Assembly: GCA_030737875.1 (NCBI GenBank)
Contig: CM060911.1
Location: 110,216,625-110,280,624 of the forward strand
DNA length: 64,000 bases
Direction of reading: 5' to 3'
DNA from: Allium sativum
Taxonomy: Eukaryota > Streptophyta > Magnoliopsida > Asparagales > Amaryllidaceae
The notes under the pieces were generated by a model, which searched no databases, was not told where the DNA came from, and saw only the letters and a list, made by a program, of their open reading frames with translations. Of the stretch, positions 1 to 11,857 are shown in pieces. Position numbers and translations under genes: made by a program. Each line of letters opens with the position of its first letter. Positions within the stretch are counted from its first letter, which is position 1.

Positions 1-499
1 ATAATAAACTTGTCGCATGATTCTTTTGGCTAGCTTGATTCCATTAGAATGGTCCCCACACAAACCTTCATGTGCCTCCTTCAATAGGTTGGAAGAGTGA
101 GTGCCCTTTCTTATAGAGAATCCCATTTGTAATCACAAATGAGGGGGCTTGGTGTTTTATCCTCCTTGCATCTTTCTTGTTAAGGGGGTAGGTCTTCGTT
201 CAGAAGGTACTCTAATATAGGAGCCATCCGTGTATTTTCATAGTGGAAATTTATCTCTGTTGAAGAAGGTTCTTTGCCAGAAGCATTCTCACTATCCATT
301 TCGTCCCACCTTTTTGAAGCTTAGGATCTAGTTAGGATTAATAATTCTTTTCTTGTTTTAAGCTCTTAATTCTCAATACCGGGTCTTTCCAGGTATCCCA
401 CAGGAATAATTCGAGTTTCGGGTGCCCCTCGGGAACTGGCCAATTTGGCTAGTGAATCAGCTTGGGTATTCTCCCCTATGGGTATTTGATATATCGAGA

Positions 500-886
500 A
501 ATCCTCAAACTGGGAAAGCATCTTTAATATGCTTTTTACATATAGGGCTAACTATGCATCTTTGGTTGATAGGTTTGCTTTATCTGATTTACCATTAGTT
601 GTGAATCACCAAAGATCCTTATTCGAGGTATCTTTAACTGTAGTTCTAGATTCAACCATGCCGTCATTGATTTGTATTTTGCAACATTGTTAGTAGTTGA
701 GAACCCTAACTTCATGGCATAATGTTAACGATGTCCATCAGGTGTAATTATGACGTAACTTGCCCCCACTCCATGTTCATTTGAGGGTCCATCCACAAAT
801 AGTTGCCACTTAGCCTTTAAATCATTCTCTTTAATTGACTGTTCTGTAATAAAGTTTGTGCATTTATTCATGAAGTCTGCAAGAGC
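500..886 (-). pseudogene. Second, archaeal-type RNase H domain of the Tat element
   Basis: My minus-strand translation of about 840-560 gives KAKWQLFVDGPSNEHGVGAS followed by YVIITPDGHR, a stop, then HYAMKL. This is the start of the extra RNase H domain that follows the retroviral one in Tat elements. It lacks a long open frame because of stops. Known of the family: this domain was acquired by Tat elements and is thought to back up the degenerate first RNase H. The sequence at 1-500 would be downstream pol but is too broken for me to assign. Confidence 0.65.
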
Positions 887-1084
887 TTATCTTGCTGCTC
901 GAGGTTGAATTTCAATATCATATTTTTTAAGTTCAATCCCCCACTTTACTAACCTTCCAGATGTTTTTGGTTTGCTGAAAACTTTTTTAAGTGGAAAGTT
1001 AGTCAGGACCCTAATAGGATGTGCTTGAAGTATCCTCTGCTTTCGTGCTGTAAGTATTAAGCAATATGCTAATTTTTCCATCAC
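887..1084 (-). pseudogene. RNase H (first domain) segment of the Tat element
   Basis: A 65-residue frame continues the RNase H domain directly after the RT piece, in another frame. AYCLILTARKQRILQ, HPIRVLT and TSGRLVKWGIEL match the end of the Ty3/gypsy RNase H. A frame break lies at about 1081. Function when intact: removal of the RNA strand from the RNA-DNA hybrid. Confidence 0.7.
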
Positions 1085-2010
1085 TGGTATAGATTTTCTG
1101 CATCCTTTAACTTTCTGCTGACGTAGTAAATTGGACGTTGAGTCCCGTCACTCTCTCTTATAAGGACTGAGCTTACTGCATACTCCGAAACGACCATATA
1201 GAGGTATAAGTCTTCTCCCTTCTCGGGACTTGACAGAATCGGGGGTCTTCCCATGTAGTCTTTTAATTCTTGGAAGGCCTTTCTACGCTCTTCGTTCCAT
1301 TCGAAAATTTTCTTTCTCTTTATAACATCGAAGAAATGGACACACTTGTCAGTGGCTTTGGAAATGAACCTACTGAGGGCTGCTACCTTTCCATTTAAGC
1401 TCATGATATCCTTGCTTGTTTTGGGTTCTTCCATATCCTTTGTGACTTGAATCTGGTCAGGACTAGCCTCAATGCCATGCTCTCTTACCATGTATCCTAG
1501 GAATTTTCCAGATTGGACCCCAGAAGAACACTTCTGTGGATTTAACTTCATTTGGTAACTTCTTAAGATGTTGAACATCTCTTCTAGGTCCTTCAGGTGA
1601 CTTTCCGCCTTGACGGAATTTACTAGCATATCATTCACATATACTTCCATGTTTCGCCCTGTCTGCTCTTGGAACATTCTACTGACCAGCCTTTGGTATG
1701 TTGCTCCCGCATTTTTCAAAGGCATTACTTTGTAACAAAATGTTCCCCAGTCAGTGATAAAACTTGTATGCTCTTCGTCGGGTTTATGCGTGGGAATTTG
1801 ATTATAACCGGAGTAAGCAACCATTAGGGACAACAACTTTTGGCCACTTGTTGCATCAACCAACTTGTCTATCCATAGGAGGGGGTAATAATCCTTTGGT
1901 TAAGCCTTGTTTAAGTCCATATAATCAATGCATGTCCTCCATTTCTCGTTGGACTCCTTTACTAGCACGGGATTGGCTAGTCATTTGGAGTAAAAAAACT
2001 TCTCGGATAA
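1081..2010 (-). pseudogene. Reverse transcriptase of the Tat element, with mutated active site
   Basis: The longest open piece (1863-1081, 260 aa) covers AYSGYNQIPTH, EEHTSFITD, KNAGATYQRLV and the palm motif. The palm motif reads EVYVNDMLV, where the family has YVDDM: the first catalytic Asp is Asn (AAT on the minus strand at 1635-1633). Upstream, the fingers region VLVKESNEKWRTCIDYM continues to about 2000, interrupted by a stop just before PKDYYPL. The C-terminal part holds the connection segment and RNase H start (EDLYLYMVVSEYAVSSVL). With a lost catalytic Asp and stops this copy cannot reverse transcribe. Confidence 0.85.
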
Positions 2011-2730
2011 ACCCGCTTATTTCTAACCTCTTGACTTCTTCCTTTAAATCCTCTAATCTTCTTTATTGTATTACCTCTTCTTCTGTTGGACTGGGATTAT
2101 AGAGGGGTTGATGTTTAGGGAATGGCTCATGATAGAAGGATTGATTCTGACCATGTATGAATGGGTCCAAGCGAAAGCATCCTTGTTGAGCTGCAAGAAC
2201 CGAACTAGGTCACCTCTCACGGGTTCTGTTAATTTTTCCCTATGCTGATGACTTTGGCCTTATCCTCTGAATCAACGTTTACTTCTTCCAAATCCTTTGT
2301 TGCTTTTATCCTTTCAGTGTCTCCTCTAGAATCCAAGTCTGTGATAATTTCTTCTTCCTCTACCTAATTTATGTTATCAATTCTCTTCCTTTTTCATCTC
2401 AAAGAAGTGTACCTACCATTTGCATGTCTGTTAGCTTTATTAATTTTTTCTTTATCTTCGAATGTTGGATGTAAACACCCATCATCCGAAGGTTTAAAAA
2501 TGGTATAAGAATCAAAATACGAAGAATACTACCTTTTGTATTTGTCAACCGTTGCGAAATACAATTCATGGGAACTAAACTGCTCTCCCTGGATGGCCCC
2601 CCATCCTTGTTTAGTTAAGAATTTTAGCATAAGATACTTGGAAGAGACAAAAGCATCCATTTCTTGCAGAGCAGGCCAACCAAAGAAGGCGTTGTAGTAG
2701 GATGGTTGATCGATTACAACAAAGAGAGGT

Positions 2731-2952
2731 TCAAAGGTTTGGTGGAGTGGAGATAGGCCAACTTGAAATAGGAGATTGATCTATCCTACAGGAGTCCAAC
2801 CCATGTTGTTGAAGCCAAACATTGCTAGGTTCCAACTTCTTCTCAGATATTCCCATTTGATCAAAAGCATGCTTGAAGATGACATTGACGGCACTTCCAG
2901 TGTCAATAAGGATCTTAGAAACAACAGAGAGTCCAATTTGAGCTATTATCAT
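2731..2952 (-). pseudogene. Retroviral-type aspartic protease fragment of the Tat element
   Basis: A 73-residue minus-strand frame contains ILIDTGSAVNVIF, the aspartic protease active-site block (DTGS intact). It overlaps the end of the gag frame by a few bases but is in a different frame, so a frameshift separates it from gag. It would process the gag-pol polyprotein. The frame ends at 2731; the region to about 2270 toward RT is degenerate. Confidence 0.75.
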
Positions 2953-4620
2953 AAGAGGGTCATTGTGCGGATGACGAACCCTTTCTTCATCTCCTCTGGC
3001 AAAACCACCGGGTCATGCATCTTGAGAGTGTAACGAGCATTCTTTAATGAGGGTTCCTCTTGAATGGAGAATATCCCTTCGCGAGCTTCCATTAGGTACT
3101 GGCTCTTGGCTACCAGGAAATTTCCAGCAGGATCCGGCCCGCCATCGATTACATTAATCATGTTTATTGGCCGTCTCAAATCTATATGACCTTCTTCCAT
3201 AAGAGCTTCTATAGCATTAGCTGAAATCTTCTGTTGTCCAATTGTACGCTGGGTGGATGGCGTTTTGTTTAGAACAAAATCTTTTAGATGCCCATCTTGA
3301 ATGAGCTTTTGAATAATCCCATCCAAAACCTTGCACTCATCAGTCTTATGTCCATTCATTTTGTGATACTCACTATGCTTTCCACCAGCATGGGGTTCAG
3401 GGCAATTCTTGGCTTTGAACGAGATGGGGATGTTGTTTACCCTTTCTTTTGCTACAACATAAACAAAATAAATGGGCTTGCTTAAGGCGACTACTTTGTA
3501 GCTAGAATCTAACCACCTTGACCTTTTCAGATTTCCATCTAAGCCAAACCTTCCACTCTGAGGCTTTCTACCAGAGTTCGGCTTTCCTCCTTCCCCTCGA
3601 GGCTTAAACTTCTTTTTTGTAAAGTACATTTCATCCATTTGGATGAGTTTGTCAGCTTGAAAGTGGAAGTCTTGTAAGTATTTACAGCCATGGATATAGA
3701 GTTATTTCCAGAAGGGAGTGTTCTCAATTAACCCCAAATCCACGGCGATTAGCTTATCATGGTCGTTCATGTCCTTTGCCTTCAGTGCTTCCACATTGAG
3801 CCTTTTCAAGTAATCCCCCAAGGACTCCCCCGCCACTGCTTGATGTTGGCAATGATTGTGTAGTCAACCGTTGGATCCTTGCAGATGAAAAATTATGTGG
3901 AAAATTCGCAGGCAAACTTCTTCCACGAATAGATAGTAATTTCTCTGTGTTGTCGATACCACTTAGCGGCTTCTCCTTGGAGGGTCACTAGAAAAAGTCT
4001 GCATCTAACGGCTCCTGAAGCGTTATAAAGATCCATTTGGTTGTTGAAAGCCATAAGATGGTCATCAGGGTCAGTTGTTCCAAAATATCTTATGTTTGGA
4101 ACCTTCACCCTAGATCGTATTGTAGTGTTCATGATCTCGTCAGTGAAAGGAGCCATTCTATCGTTATCATTAACCCTATCATCCTAGGTTCTCTTCCCCT
4201 TTCTTCCTAGCAGGTCCTTGATGGTTTTTCTAGTGATATCCTTGAGGTAAGCTTTTGTGTTCTCATAATCCTTACTTTTTGGATCATATCCTTTGGAAGT
4301 AAAGCTCCTAGACTATTATTGGTCACATTATTTCCTTAGATGATCTGTCCCTGTTAATATGGATTTCTTTTTCTTAACGGAAGTTGTTTTGAGCTTCTCT
4401 TATGCTTCAAAACACCGAATGAGAGCCTTTCTTTTTGGAGACTCGCCCATTTCTCTCTGGATGGACTTAGCTTGCTTTGAAGACCTTTGTGCTTGTTTAG
4501 CGTCCGTTTGAACTTGCATCTCCTAGATTTGTTTCTCTAGAGCCATGATTTTAGCAGCATTCTCCTCTGTGGCCTTCGGGTTTGATGGTTGCACTGGGTT
4601 GGAGGTTGCTCCCTCTTCAG
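2950..4620 (-). pseudogene. gag: Tat-lineage gag, broken
   Basis: The N-terminal part (about 4620-4157) has several stops. The central part (4156-3893) is a clear retrotransposon gag core: it starts near MAPFTDEIMN, followed by a DPDDHLMAFNNQMDLY block and TLQGEAAKWY. A C-terminal part (3638-2949) carries the finger-like EYHKMNGHKTDECKVL followed by IQKLIQDGHLKDFV, the Tat gag pattern. The protein would form the virus-like particle. The pieces are in different frames, so the gene cannot be translated whole. Confidence 0.8.
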
Positions 4621-4806
4621 TATTGTTTGGTTGAATGTTGGGCTCACGTTTCCTTCAAGGGATGTGTTAGGAGTTGGTTCTTTATTTCAATCCTCCAATC
4701 TTTTTTATTTCATCTTTTCCTGCCACGAAGCAATAAGTTTACCAAGATAATTTTTGATAGGGTAAACATAAAGACGGAGGTTCAAGCCCTCTATCTAGCG
4801 CCAAAA

Positions 4807-6558
4807 TGTTGACGATATTTTTCGTCAACACCCGAACTAGAATAGACAGTGCATATATTTAAAGATTTGATGCATGGACGACCCAAAGGCTATTTAAAAT
4901 GCAATCTTGAATCAGTGTTGTTTAGCTAATACCACCATTCCTTAAGTGTCAAGTCCTTTTTAGTTAGAAGATTACTTACCCTTCCCTTAGAGGGTGAGTA
5001 TCACGCTTACAAAACTATGAGGTCGATGACAACCGTAAAGAAAGGCTTTACTAGTTAAATGAAACCGACGACTTATATAATAAACACCTTCAGATCTTGG
5101 ATAAAATAATATACATTGTGTTGAGAAGAAACAAGTTAATGCCTCACAACACTCTACATTGTCTTAAAGCTATTACAATTATCAGCTTATATGATACTTC
5201 CGCATCAATCTGGCCTTTGTAGGCCTTGATTGCATCAATTATCAAGCCACAAGATTATAGCAAGATCCCTTCCGAGGTTGGGTTGCATTAGGCTTACTAT
5301 GGATGAGTTGAATCACGTATGAAAGTTCGGAGGGGTTGAGTCTCGGTTTTACCCAAGACCTTCCTTCTTACGAAATAATCGTGATCAACCCTTTCATAAG
5401 AAAGGTTAGTGATAACTCCATGTCTTATCAATATAGACACAATATGACTATCAAATTGAGAAACACTTAAGCCCCAAATTCCTCCTCTTTATTGGTTATA
5501 GATGTATTACAAGAATTGAAGAAATCCCCAATTTGATTTGGAAATTAGGGTTTGCTCTTTAGAGAAAAAGAGAAAGATTGGGAAATGAGAATTCAGTTCC
5601 CAAAATGAGACCCCTGGGGTCTTATTTATAGACAAATTGGGGCCCTTTTTGCTATTGGGCCAGTAGACGCCCCTATCGACTGCTTTTCCTTTGGGTTCCT
5701 GGAGTTCTGGCTCACGGTCGCCTTTCTTTTTGGATCTGAGGGCCTTGCTTGTGGCTTTTTAAGGTGCTGGCTGTAACTCTGGGGGGAAAGGTCCTGGTCT
5801 TTTGAGTCATTGGCAAATGTCACGTCTATCTTCTTTGTATTATTGCTGAGCCTGGCGGTGCGAAAAACTTTCGGAAGTTTTCTGCTTCCGGATATGAGTT
5901 TCCAGTCATGGGTTCTCGATCTTGCCGTTGATACTGTATGGAGCTTACTTTCATGATTCTAGTAAGTGGTTGCCGGATCCGCCACCCCTGTCGGTATCGA
6001 CACTAAGCAAATTAGTGTAGATAACTTAATTTTCTTTGAGGTTCCAGCTTGCCTTTCGGTAGGATTCCGACATGTATCTTTACCTTTTGGGGAGTTGCTT
6101 CTGGTATTTCATCAGTTGTTTACTAGAGGAGCCTTTCGGTAGTCATCTAATAGGGGTCCCGGTGGCTAACTCCGAATAATTGTCTTATGCTTTGAACCAT
6201 GTGCTTTTGACGCTTCCGTCCCTTGATGTATCGACACTAAGCAAGTTAATACCGATAGTCCTTTCATCCTTTTAGGTTCCGGTTGGTAGGATTCTTAGTC
6301 TTTCCCTTCATTGACTTCCGATCTAGGGTGACCTTCTACTGATCGTGCCGAGACTACCCTGCTGGTATTTTCTATTGTATATATTTTGAGCTCTCCACTT
6401 TGACAATGGTGTCTGTTGCATAATTCTTGGATAATTCATTTATGTTGTCAGCTTTTACTTGTGTCGAACCTTAACTGTCGGAAGATCCCTTTACGCTTGT
6501 GTTGGTCTGCTACCCCTTCACCGCCAGCCTGTTCCGTTATATTACTTTGGTAGTAATA
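4807..6558 (-). repeat. 5' LTR of the Tat element
   Basis: On the minus strand the LTR ends ATCGTCAACA directly before the TTTTGGCGCTAGA primer-binding region. Its far end reads TATTACTACC, a one-base variant of the TGTTACTACC that begins the related LTR at 11858. A TATA box (TATAAATAAGACCC on the minus strand, plus positions about 5617-5630) matches that of the LTR at 18704-20183. A candidate AATAAA poly(A) signal lies at 5488-5493 (minus). Near the upstream end, two diverged copies of a motif TATCGACACTAAGCAA lie around 5993 and 6230. Length is about 1.75 kb. Confidence 0.75.
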
Positions 6559-6878
6559 GATGATATTGGGTTTTTCTCACCTGTATCTACCTATTCAGTT
6601 GCTCCAGTTTTTCAGCTATTCTTGTCATTCCCGTTTCATATAGTTATCATTTATTTATGTATTAGAAATTCATTGCATTAGACTTCCGCTATATTATTTA
6701 TGTAAACTCTGTTGTAAAATTTTATTTAGTGGCTTCATGAACTACTACTGTATTATGTATTTTCTGTAGTGAGATATTATATTGCTCTATGTCTTTGATA
6801 TGTGATTCTGTCATTTTGAACGGTTCGAGTTTAACATGTTTTGTCAATTCGGCAAGACCAAAATGGCGGGGCATTACA
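6559..6878 (+). repeat. 3' end of the 5' LTR of the Tekay-like element
   Basis: From about 6565 (ATATTGGGTTTT) to 6878 (GCATTACA) this is a close match to 21524-21880, with a small gap near 21775. The junction at 6558/6559 is where the minus-strand Tat element inserted. The rest of this LTR must lie left of the window. Confidence 0.8.
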
Positions 6879-8570
6879 GTTCGTATCAGAGCTTTTGTTT
6901 ATCAAAGCTTTAGCCTATGGGGTAAGAGCTCATTGGAGATAAGGTAGTGATACCCTAGAATGAGTAGAATAAATCGCAGAATCGTTCTTGAGAGAGCGTA
7001 TTTTGAGAAGTACAAATAGTTTTGGAAATGATTTAAATGAATTTAAAGTATTTTAATATGAAAAATTATTTTGAAATTTATTCTTTTCTAAGTATTCCTT
7101 TCTCTTGAGTTTTGTTTCCATGATAAGTTTCTCTTTAATTGGATTCCCTAAATTTAAATCTCACTCCTGTTCCAAATATATAGTATATTGTTTCCTGAAT
7201 CTTAAAAATTCTTTGAAGTGTTCTTATCTTGGTCTTTGTTCTTTGTAAACTCCTATTGGTTAGATTGTTTTGTTGTTTGGCTCTTAGCTCAGATTTTGAC
7301 TTGTTTTGACCCAACTTGATCGGTAATGAAAAGTAATTTTATATATAACATACGTTAAGTGCTAACGTAAGATAATGTGTTAATAAGTTGGGAAAGGAAT
7401 TTATTAACTAGAATAATTGAGATTTTGAAATACTATTAAAGTTGTTTTTGGAAATTTATATGAGTATTTATACTAAATAAAAGTGCTTTATTTAATTCAC
7501 ATGAATTGATTTTTGAGAAAGGAAATATATTATGATATGAAATATTAATACTAGTTATGATTTTTAAATTGATATTTTAAAATTTATAATATAGGTTAAA
7601 CTTGTTAAAAAAATGGACCATATAAGTATGGTTTAACTATAGTTATGAAAGGGTGTAAAGATTTATAACTTATTTTAGCTTTCCCCTAGTCATATAATGA
7701 GGAGTTGGGTTGGAAATGTTGAAATTGATTTAAACATGCTTATATTAAGGCTATTAAAATAATATTGATATGTATTTGATTTAATAAAATTGAATTGGTT
7801 ATACATTGAAAACGTATATGATATGATTTCGAATTTGTTTATTATTTTAGATAGAAGATTTAAAACTAAAGTTTAAGTGAAATGTGGATGGAACTTCAAC
7901 ATTGAAATGAAAATAAACGTGTATTAAATAAGAAGTAACTTAAAGTTAATGGATGTTAATATAATATATTATTTTGAATACGTTTTGAAATATTATATGA
8001 TTTACATTAAAAACTTTAAGATTTATTACATTCATTAAAGATTGAAGTTGAATTTTAATAAATAAAAGAGTGAGGGAGAGAAATAAATTTTCCCTACTTA
8101 AAATTTTAAATAAATAAATGACTTGAAATATTTATAATATATGACTGGAAAATTTGGTATCTATTTTGTTTAAAAAGAGCAAAGATGTTTTGATTACTTA
8201 CTTGACGTTAAAACTGGCCTATCAAATACTTTGAGTATACGTCAGATTAACGTATATGTTAAATCCTACATGTACTAGATAGAAATAGAGTCACGCTCGA
8301 GTCGCTTGGAAATGATACTGGTGATGACTGCAGCAGCATAGATTTCAATTTTCAGGTTTCAAAAGTGAGATAGATATATATTGTCAATCGAGGCGTCTAG
8401 TGAATACTTAAAATCTATTATGAGTGTTTGAAATTGTCTTAACTTCTTATTTATATACATATCAAAAATATATACAAATGATATGGTATATGTGAACCAT
8501 TTGATTTTAAATATATATTAAATTATTTAATTATCATTTCTCTGCCTCGTTCCTTTTCGAGAAAGGAGAG
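6879..8570 (+). other. Non-coding internal region of the Tekay-like element
   Basis: It starts with a degenerate primer-binding site (GTATCAGAGC at 6882-6891) and ends in a purine-rich stretch (GAGAAAGGAGAG, 8559-8570) that serves as polypurine tract before the LTR start TTTAACGACCCAC. In between the sequence is AT-rich with no frame I can match to gag or pol. The element therefore depends on proteins from another element. Confidence 0.7.
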
Positions 8571-9599
8571 TTTAACGACCCACTATATTTAACTATTTAA
8601 ATTCCTATTTTAATCGAAATTTTATTTTAAAAATATTCTATAATTTCTCGTAATGGGGAGTTTGAAAATTGAAATACGTACATTTAATTTGAACATATGA
8701 TATTATATTAATCGTTTAATTCAAAATTTATTTATTTTGAAATTTAATGTGAAATCAGTATATATTTAACGTAGAAATATTGATTTTAAGTATTTTATCA
8801 AATTAAAGAATTGATTAGTGAAAATATCAACGAACATTTCGTTAAATATCGATTTCACTAACTCAGTACCGATTGTTTTATATTAACTATCAACACAAAT
8901 GATATAACATTAAATAAGTCGATAATTAAACGGTATTTTATTTTATGCATTTGGACTTTCAGTTTGTGGTGCAAACGGGTAAAATTTGAGTTCTCAATGC
9001 CTGACTAAAGCTTACACTTATATCAGCGAATTTGAAATTTAAGATTGAAATATTAATCTCGTGAATTAGTAAACACCGTGTCCACGTCTTTAGCAAAGAT
9101 TCGCGGAGCGTGGCATCCACATTTGAACACCTTAAAAGAATAAAAACTTTTCATCAGCTCACCTTCGAAATCAGTTCTTCCCCACTCTTTTCTTTCTTCC
9201 TTTTTCCATCTGAAGCTCCATTAAAAATAATTCAAAAGGCAGCTACCCGATCGACGTGAACCCATCCTCCGCCCTGCTCCTCCCCAAGTCTCCGACTGCG
9301 CCACCATTCCCCAGCACCAACTGCCCGAGCTAACCCAAATCCGCTAGCCTCTGTTGCCACCCTACCCAACTGAACTCGACTTTGCCATGCCCATCATCCG
9401 AACCAGCGTCACCCTCATTCTCCCCTTCCTATGCAGTCACGAACTCATATCATACCCTCCCATCATCTCCACCTGCACCTCGCCCACGTCAGCAAAGCCG
9501 AGCCTCCACCTGAACGACCACCTCCGAAGATCCCCTCTCCCTATTCTGACATCGTCTCCCCTCTAACTCGCCTGAAAGTCACCTGAAGCCACCATAACT

Positions 9600-9875
9600 A
9601 TGTTTTCGTGAGTATATGTGTTTTGTGTTGGTCTGTTTGTGCGTGAGTTAGTGTATGCGTGTTTATTTTGTGTATAAGTTCGGTGTGCGTGAAAGTATTT
9701 TTTGTTTGTGTGTGTGTACATATATATTTGCGTTGCGTTAATGGTAGCAGTCTATGGGTTGGGAGTTGTGGTGTTGTGTTATTTGTTGGTGTTTGTGAGT
9801 GGCTTATGTGTGTTTTACATATATTATATATATATTGTGTGTGTTGTTTTTTTACACACACACACATATGTATAT
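9600..9875. repeat. GT-rich simple-sequence region
   Basis: Imperfect (GT/TA)-rich low-complexity DNA ends in CACACACAC. Open frames on both strands here are products of the dinucleotide bias, not genes. Confidence 0.85.
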
Positions 9876-9877
9876 AA

Positions 9878-10250
9878 GGAACATTTCGGAGCACCCCTAT
9901 TTTGCACCGCCCCCTTAGCACCCCTATTGGTTCGTGAGCTACGTTAATCCAAATCCAACAAGAAATTGTAGATGTTCAATCCACACATATTATCATCTAT
10001 CAAAAATTTTAGCTCGTTCTGACATTCATAGAGTAATATATTTGATGTTTAAATTTAAAGGTTTGAATGAATGTCTGAACGTTGAATAATTGAGTTAAGA
10101 TTTTAAAAATGTTACGAATGTCGGAACGAGCTAAATTTTTAATAGACGATAATATATATGCGGATTGAACATCTACAAATTCTTGTTGAATTTGGGTTAC
10201 CTTAGCTTACGAACCAGTATGGGTGCTGCAAAACAGGGGTTCCCCGGAAC
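9878..10250. mobile_element. Long-inverted-repeat foldback element (MITE-like)
   Basis: The left arm (about 9878-10025) and right arm (about 10105-10250) are imperfect inverted copies of one another. Shared blocks, left to right in the left arm, include CACCCCTATTTTGCA, TTGGTTCGTGAGCT, TGTAGATGTTCAATCC and TTTTAGCTCGTTCTGACATTC-like sequence. Their complements occur in reverse order in the right arm. A spacer of about 80 bp separates them. It carries no coding capacity and sits between two microsatellites inside the 3' LTR. The superfamily is not clear to me. Confidence 0.75.
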
Positions 10251-10251
10251 A

Positions 10252-10254
10252 CTC

Positions 10255-10294
<40 letters not shown>

Positions 10295-10327
10295 GTAAGT
10301 GTATGTGTGTGTGTGTGCGTATGTATG

Positions 10328-10373
<46 letters not shown>

Positions 10374-10436
10374 GTAAGGATACATAGGTGCATTTCATAT
10401 AGTATATATAAGTTTTACCGTGCGTGTATGTGTGTG

Positions 10437-10480
<44 letters not shown>
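10252..10480. repeat. (CT)n, (AT)n and (GT)n microsatellites
   Basis: A (CT) run at about 10252-10270 is followed by three (AT) tracts (about 10271-10292, 10329-10370 and 10450-10478) and short GT-rich pieces. The open frames over this region are simple-repeat translations. Confidence 0.9.
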
Positions 10481-10484
<4 letters not shown>

Positions 10485-11857
10485 TATAATATTTTTGTAA
10501 ATGATTGGTGGTGTTTATTTCGAGTCTGGTATTGAGTATTGTAAACCATTCCAAAAAATCCAACAGCCCTATTGATCCGATGAGAAATTCCATAACCTCC
10601 TCTTATAAAAAATAAATTGTTGAGTTGATTATCGACTTTAATCCATTCTGAGTCATGCTTGGATGTCATCGCTCCATTATGTGTCCATCCGTTTGTCGTC
10701 TCCATTCTGTGCCACGAACGGTGAGTGTATCTCACATTTGACTTACATTTTTCATGGATGATAAATTCAGCACCAATGAATTGTTGTGAAATGGGTAGGA
10801 CTGCTAGCAGAAATCATTTTATTTGATGTACGCACTTTTCATATATGACACGATATATATAACAAGTAGGTGCACTGATGATATATGATTTGTGATGTGA
10901 TGATATTGATATTATGTGATGATTTATTCATGTTGCTGATTTCCGTAGTTTTAGGAAAATCACTATGGGTTGAAATGATACATACCCGAATGGACATTAG
11001 ATTAGGGAAAATCGTTATGGATTGAAATGATAAACCTGAGCGATTTTTATTGAATTTGGGATTATGGGTTGAAATGATATACACCCGTAAATTTATAAAT
11101 TGCGGATTGAAATGATAAATATATGTATCACTTGATCATAGAGTAGAAAATTTTATACGGACAATGTTGGTCATGTTTTCGAAGTAACGCGATTTTGAAA
11201 ATTTGATTTTTAAACAATAACTTAAGATTTATATTTATATATGTATGTTTTTTTTAATTTAAAGAATTTAAGAACCTTAATTTTGTAAATTTTAAGTTAT
11301 ACGTTTTAAAATGATTTTACGAGTAAATATAAATTTAGATGTATATTTAAGATTTTACTTATAATTTATTTATTTTAAAATCATATAATTTAATGAAGAT
11401 TTTAATTAAAAATAATCTATTTGTGAATTTTATAAAACTTATATATAAATTTATTTTTTAAAATTTATTTTTATAATTTATAAACTTATATATGTATATA
11501 AACTATTTTCTAATTAAATTTAATAATTTATAAACTTATATATATATATCTCAAAGTTTGATTTTAATATATTTTATAAACTTTATTAATAAACTTAAAT
11601 ATGGATAAGTTAAGGTTTCTAGATTTAAATTTACGGTTTAACGATTTAAATTTAAATATTGATATCGGATTTAATATACGAACTCATGTGAGATATGAAT
11701 TAGAATTGGTTTAAAACGTAAACTTTTATAAGAAATGAACTTGAATAGTGTAAACTGATTTTTAGTTTGAATTTCTAAATTGAAGGAAATGAATTTGAAT
11801 TTAAATTTGATATAAAATGGATTCGATTATAAAGTGACTGAATGTGAATTTGAATAT

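Larger units (their letters stand above)
1..6558 (-). mobile_element. Ty3/gypsy LTR retrotransposon, Tat lineage, 5' portion (runs off left edge)
   Basis: Read on the minus strand this gives, in order, a 5' LTR (4807-6558), a primer-binding region just below 4807 beginning TGGCGCTAGA, gag (about 4620-2950), an aspartic protease fragment, reverse transcriptase, a first RNase H and a second, archaeal-type RNase H. That order and the double RNase H are known hallmarks of the plant Tat lineage. Integrase and the 3' LTR lie left of the window. The right boundary is inferred at 6558, because the plus-strand sequence from 6559 resumes the Tekay-like LTR also seen at about 21523-21880. Frames are broken by several stops and shifts, so the copy is dead. 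Confidence 0.85.

Noticed and set aside
9598..9947. Overlapping frames on both strands
   Set aside because: GT/CA-rich simple sequence gives Cys/Val and His/Thr-rich translations on either strand; no gene.
10165..10735. Several long Tyr/Ile frames
   Set aside because: Translations of (TA)n and (GT)n microsatellites and of the foldback arm.
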